Assembly (NCBI GenBank): GCA_964443545.1
Contig: CAYUCV010000025.1
Span: 1-15,082, forward strand
DNA length: 15,082 bases
From: JBAZKV01 sp964443545
Lineage (GTDB): Bacteria > Margulisbacteria > WOR-1 > JAKLHX01 > JBAZKV01
Direction of reading: 5' to 3'
The notes below the pieces were generated by a model that saw nothing but the letters and a program-made list of their open reading frames with translations, was not told where the DNA came from and searched no databases. The position numbers and the translations under genes were made by a program. Of this stretch, positions 13,930 through 15,082 are shown piece after piece; positions within the stretch are counted from its first letter, which is position 1; each line of letters begins with the position of its first letter.

Positions 13930-15082
13930 CTAATTGTTGACCTTAAAATTCTCCAGCCTTAAGTTTCCGCTAAGCGCGGGGTGAATGCACATTTTGGTTG
14001 TACCTTCGGGTATCTTGAGGGAAACAGGCCCATCCTGCCGCACCCTTTCGTCCGCCAGCACCGTATCAGCCCCCGAAGCATCACTTATGAATAATACCAT
14101 TATTTCACCTTTGATCTTAGATGCATCAAAGGCCAGTGTGCCCATAACAGCCCTGTCAAGGATAAAATAACTGCCGGCATCGTAGTTGCCTTTTGGAGCG
14201 CTTATCTCGATCGCACCGTCTTCCAGACTGAGTCTTGCGCCTCCAAAAGCCCCCTGGGACAAGAAAAGATCCTTAATATCGGCCCCGGACTGAATATTCT
14301 CAACAGTACCGGCTGATGGCTCTGCGGAACCGGGAACCTGTTCCATGGGGCGGGAAGAAAAGCTTCCGCTGTATCTTTCAAACTGTTCTCTCAGGCATCC
14401 TGTCCCTCCATCTGTAATGGACCATGTCCTTCTGTCTCCAGTTTCTGTTTTTGTGGCATTAAAGTAGAACACTCCTGCCAGATCATCCTGAACTGCCAGT
14501 TCAAAAAGGCTTTTAAGGAACTGCGCCTCGCCCGCGACTGAGCCCCCGTTGCCTTTGTCATATCCGGTCTCAAGTATCCAAAGCGGCTTTCCCGGATACA
14601 ACTGCCTCATCAGTCCGATGTCCTGGCCAAACAGAGCCCTTGCATCCGTGGGGTTTCCTGTCCAGTTTGTGCTGTATCCGTCCAGACCAACCCCGTCGAC
14701 ATATTTGTCCCCGGGATAATATGCCGAAGGATCTGCGCCCACATTTGGGTTCCAAAGCCAGGTCGCATATTTGTTTGCGCCGGTCCTTTCAAAGGCTTCC
14801 CATACATGAATATAGGCTTCTTTGTATAGCTGTGGATTCCCCGCCCAGGGATACCAATCACCGTTCATTTCGTGGCCAAAACTTATAAGTACCGGGGTCT
14901 TCTGCGCAGCAAGCCCTCCGGCAAATTTTGCGAGCCCGGGATCAAACTTGCCCGCGACAAGGCTCTCAAGGCTGAAGGATCTATCCGACCTGCCCTTCCA
15001 GCTCCACGGTTCCAGTTTTATAAGCGAAGCGATGCCTTTTTGGCGCAAGACACTGACCGTTTCTGAAGGATAATCAAAACCC
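13930..15082 (-). CDS. GH26-like glycoside hydrolase with C-terminal beta-sandwich-like region (5' end off window)
   Basis: Partial protein, 383 visible residues, with the frame open to the window edge, so the N-terminus and any signal peptide are missing. Numbered from the first visible residue, FGHEMNGDWYPW carries the likely acid/base Glu71 and WILETGY the likely nucleophile Glu171, as in clan GH-A family 26 (beta-mannanases and related endoglucanases). WLWNPN and DGYS also fit. Residues from about 245 on follow a Pro/Ser/Ala-rich linker and look like an all-beta domain (repeated LSLEDGAIEIS, VSLKIPEGTTKM, LRLENFKVNN), perhaps carbohydrate binding; that is inference. Substrate could be mannan, mixed glucan or a self-made exopolysaccharide. 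It converges with leuS. Family assignment is fairly sure, specificity is not. Confidence 0.8.
   Translation of the reverse strand, partial: GFDYPSETVSVLRQKGIASLIKLEPWSWKGRSDRSFSLESLVAGKFDPGLAKFAGGLAAQKTPVLISFGHEMNGDWYPWAGNPQLYKEAYIHVWEAFERTGANKYATWLWNPNVGADPSAYYPGDKYVDGVGLDGYSTNWTGNPTDARALFGQDIGLMRQLYPGKPLWILETGYDKGNGGSVAGEAQFLKSLFELAVQDDLAGVFYFNATKTETGDRRTWSITDGGTGCLREQFERYSGSFSSRPMEQVPGSAEPSAGTVENIQSGADIKDLFLSQGAFGGARLSLEDGAIEISAPKGNYDAGSYFILDRAVMGTLAFDASKIKGEIMVLFISDASGADTVLADERVRQDGPVSLKIPEGTTKMCIHPALSGNLRLENFKVNN

Noticed and set aside
13901..13942. Inverted repeat GGTCAA...TTGACC at the leuS/GH26 junction, considered as a terminator
   Set aside because: Six-base arms, a 30-base loop and no T tract; too weak to call.

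Overview
This is a 15.1 kb, gene-dense bacterial chromosomal window holding ten complete or partial housekeeping and metabolic genes plus a three-gene block of uncertain function. It includes a 100-base run of N (6620-6719) that looks like a scaffold join. There are no rRNA, tRNA, CRISPR, transposase or phage genes. The gene set (pyruvoyl SpeD with agmatinase, four-domain S1, type 2 PyrF, TrpA/TrpB, RimO, LeuRS, GH26-type hydrolase), very tight packing and AAGGAGG-type Shine-Dalgarno sites fit an uncultured bacterium of a candidate phylum. A Margulisbacteria/Saganbacteria-, Omnitrophota- or Elusimicrobiota-like lineage is my guess; the sequence alone does not prove it.

Layout. Positions 1-1261, minus strand: speD followed by speB (3' end off the window), a polyamine pair with TTG starts and overlapping stop/start. 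Positions 1262-1387: a divergent promoter region with recognisable -35/-10 elements on both strands. Positions 1388-3596, plus strand: rpsA-like S1 protein and pyrF, overlapping by 23 bases. Positions 3586-6467, minus strand: a 701-residue two-part metallophosphoesterase followed by trpA, with overlapping stop/start signals. Positions 6468-6756: a leader, the N gap and about 110 bases with nothing recognisable. Position 6757-7887, plus strand: an unrecognised 376-residue protein. Position 7899-8939, minus strand: a DUF4291 protein with a long N-terminal extension. Positions 9014-11424, minus strand: trpB and rimO, overlapping as ATGA. Positions 11463-13922, plus strand: leuS, diverging from trpB across a 38-base spacer. 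Positions 13930-15082, minus strand: a GH26-like glycosidase (5' end off the window).

How the genes relate. Tryptophan synthase is encoded as two separated halves: trpB is coupled to rimO, while trpA lies about 6 kb away behind the metallophosphoesterase, with the three unusual genes in between. This suggests an insertion or rearrangement between trpB and trpA, although the N gap lies inside this interval and the true distance is unknown. The most striking regulatory feature is the trpB/leuS spacer. A near-perfect 20-base palindrome carries two opposed extended -10 elements (TGCTATAAT) that would start both mRNAs within a few bases of their start codons, so both genes are predicted to be leaderless or nearly so. 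Small repeats have also entered coding sequence: a palindromic element in-frame in the LeuRS editing region, and two short tandem arrays in rimO.
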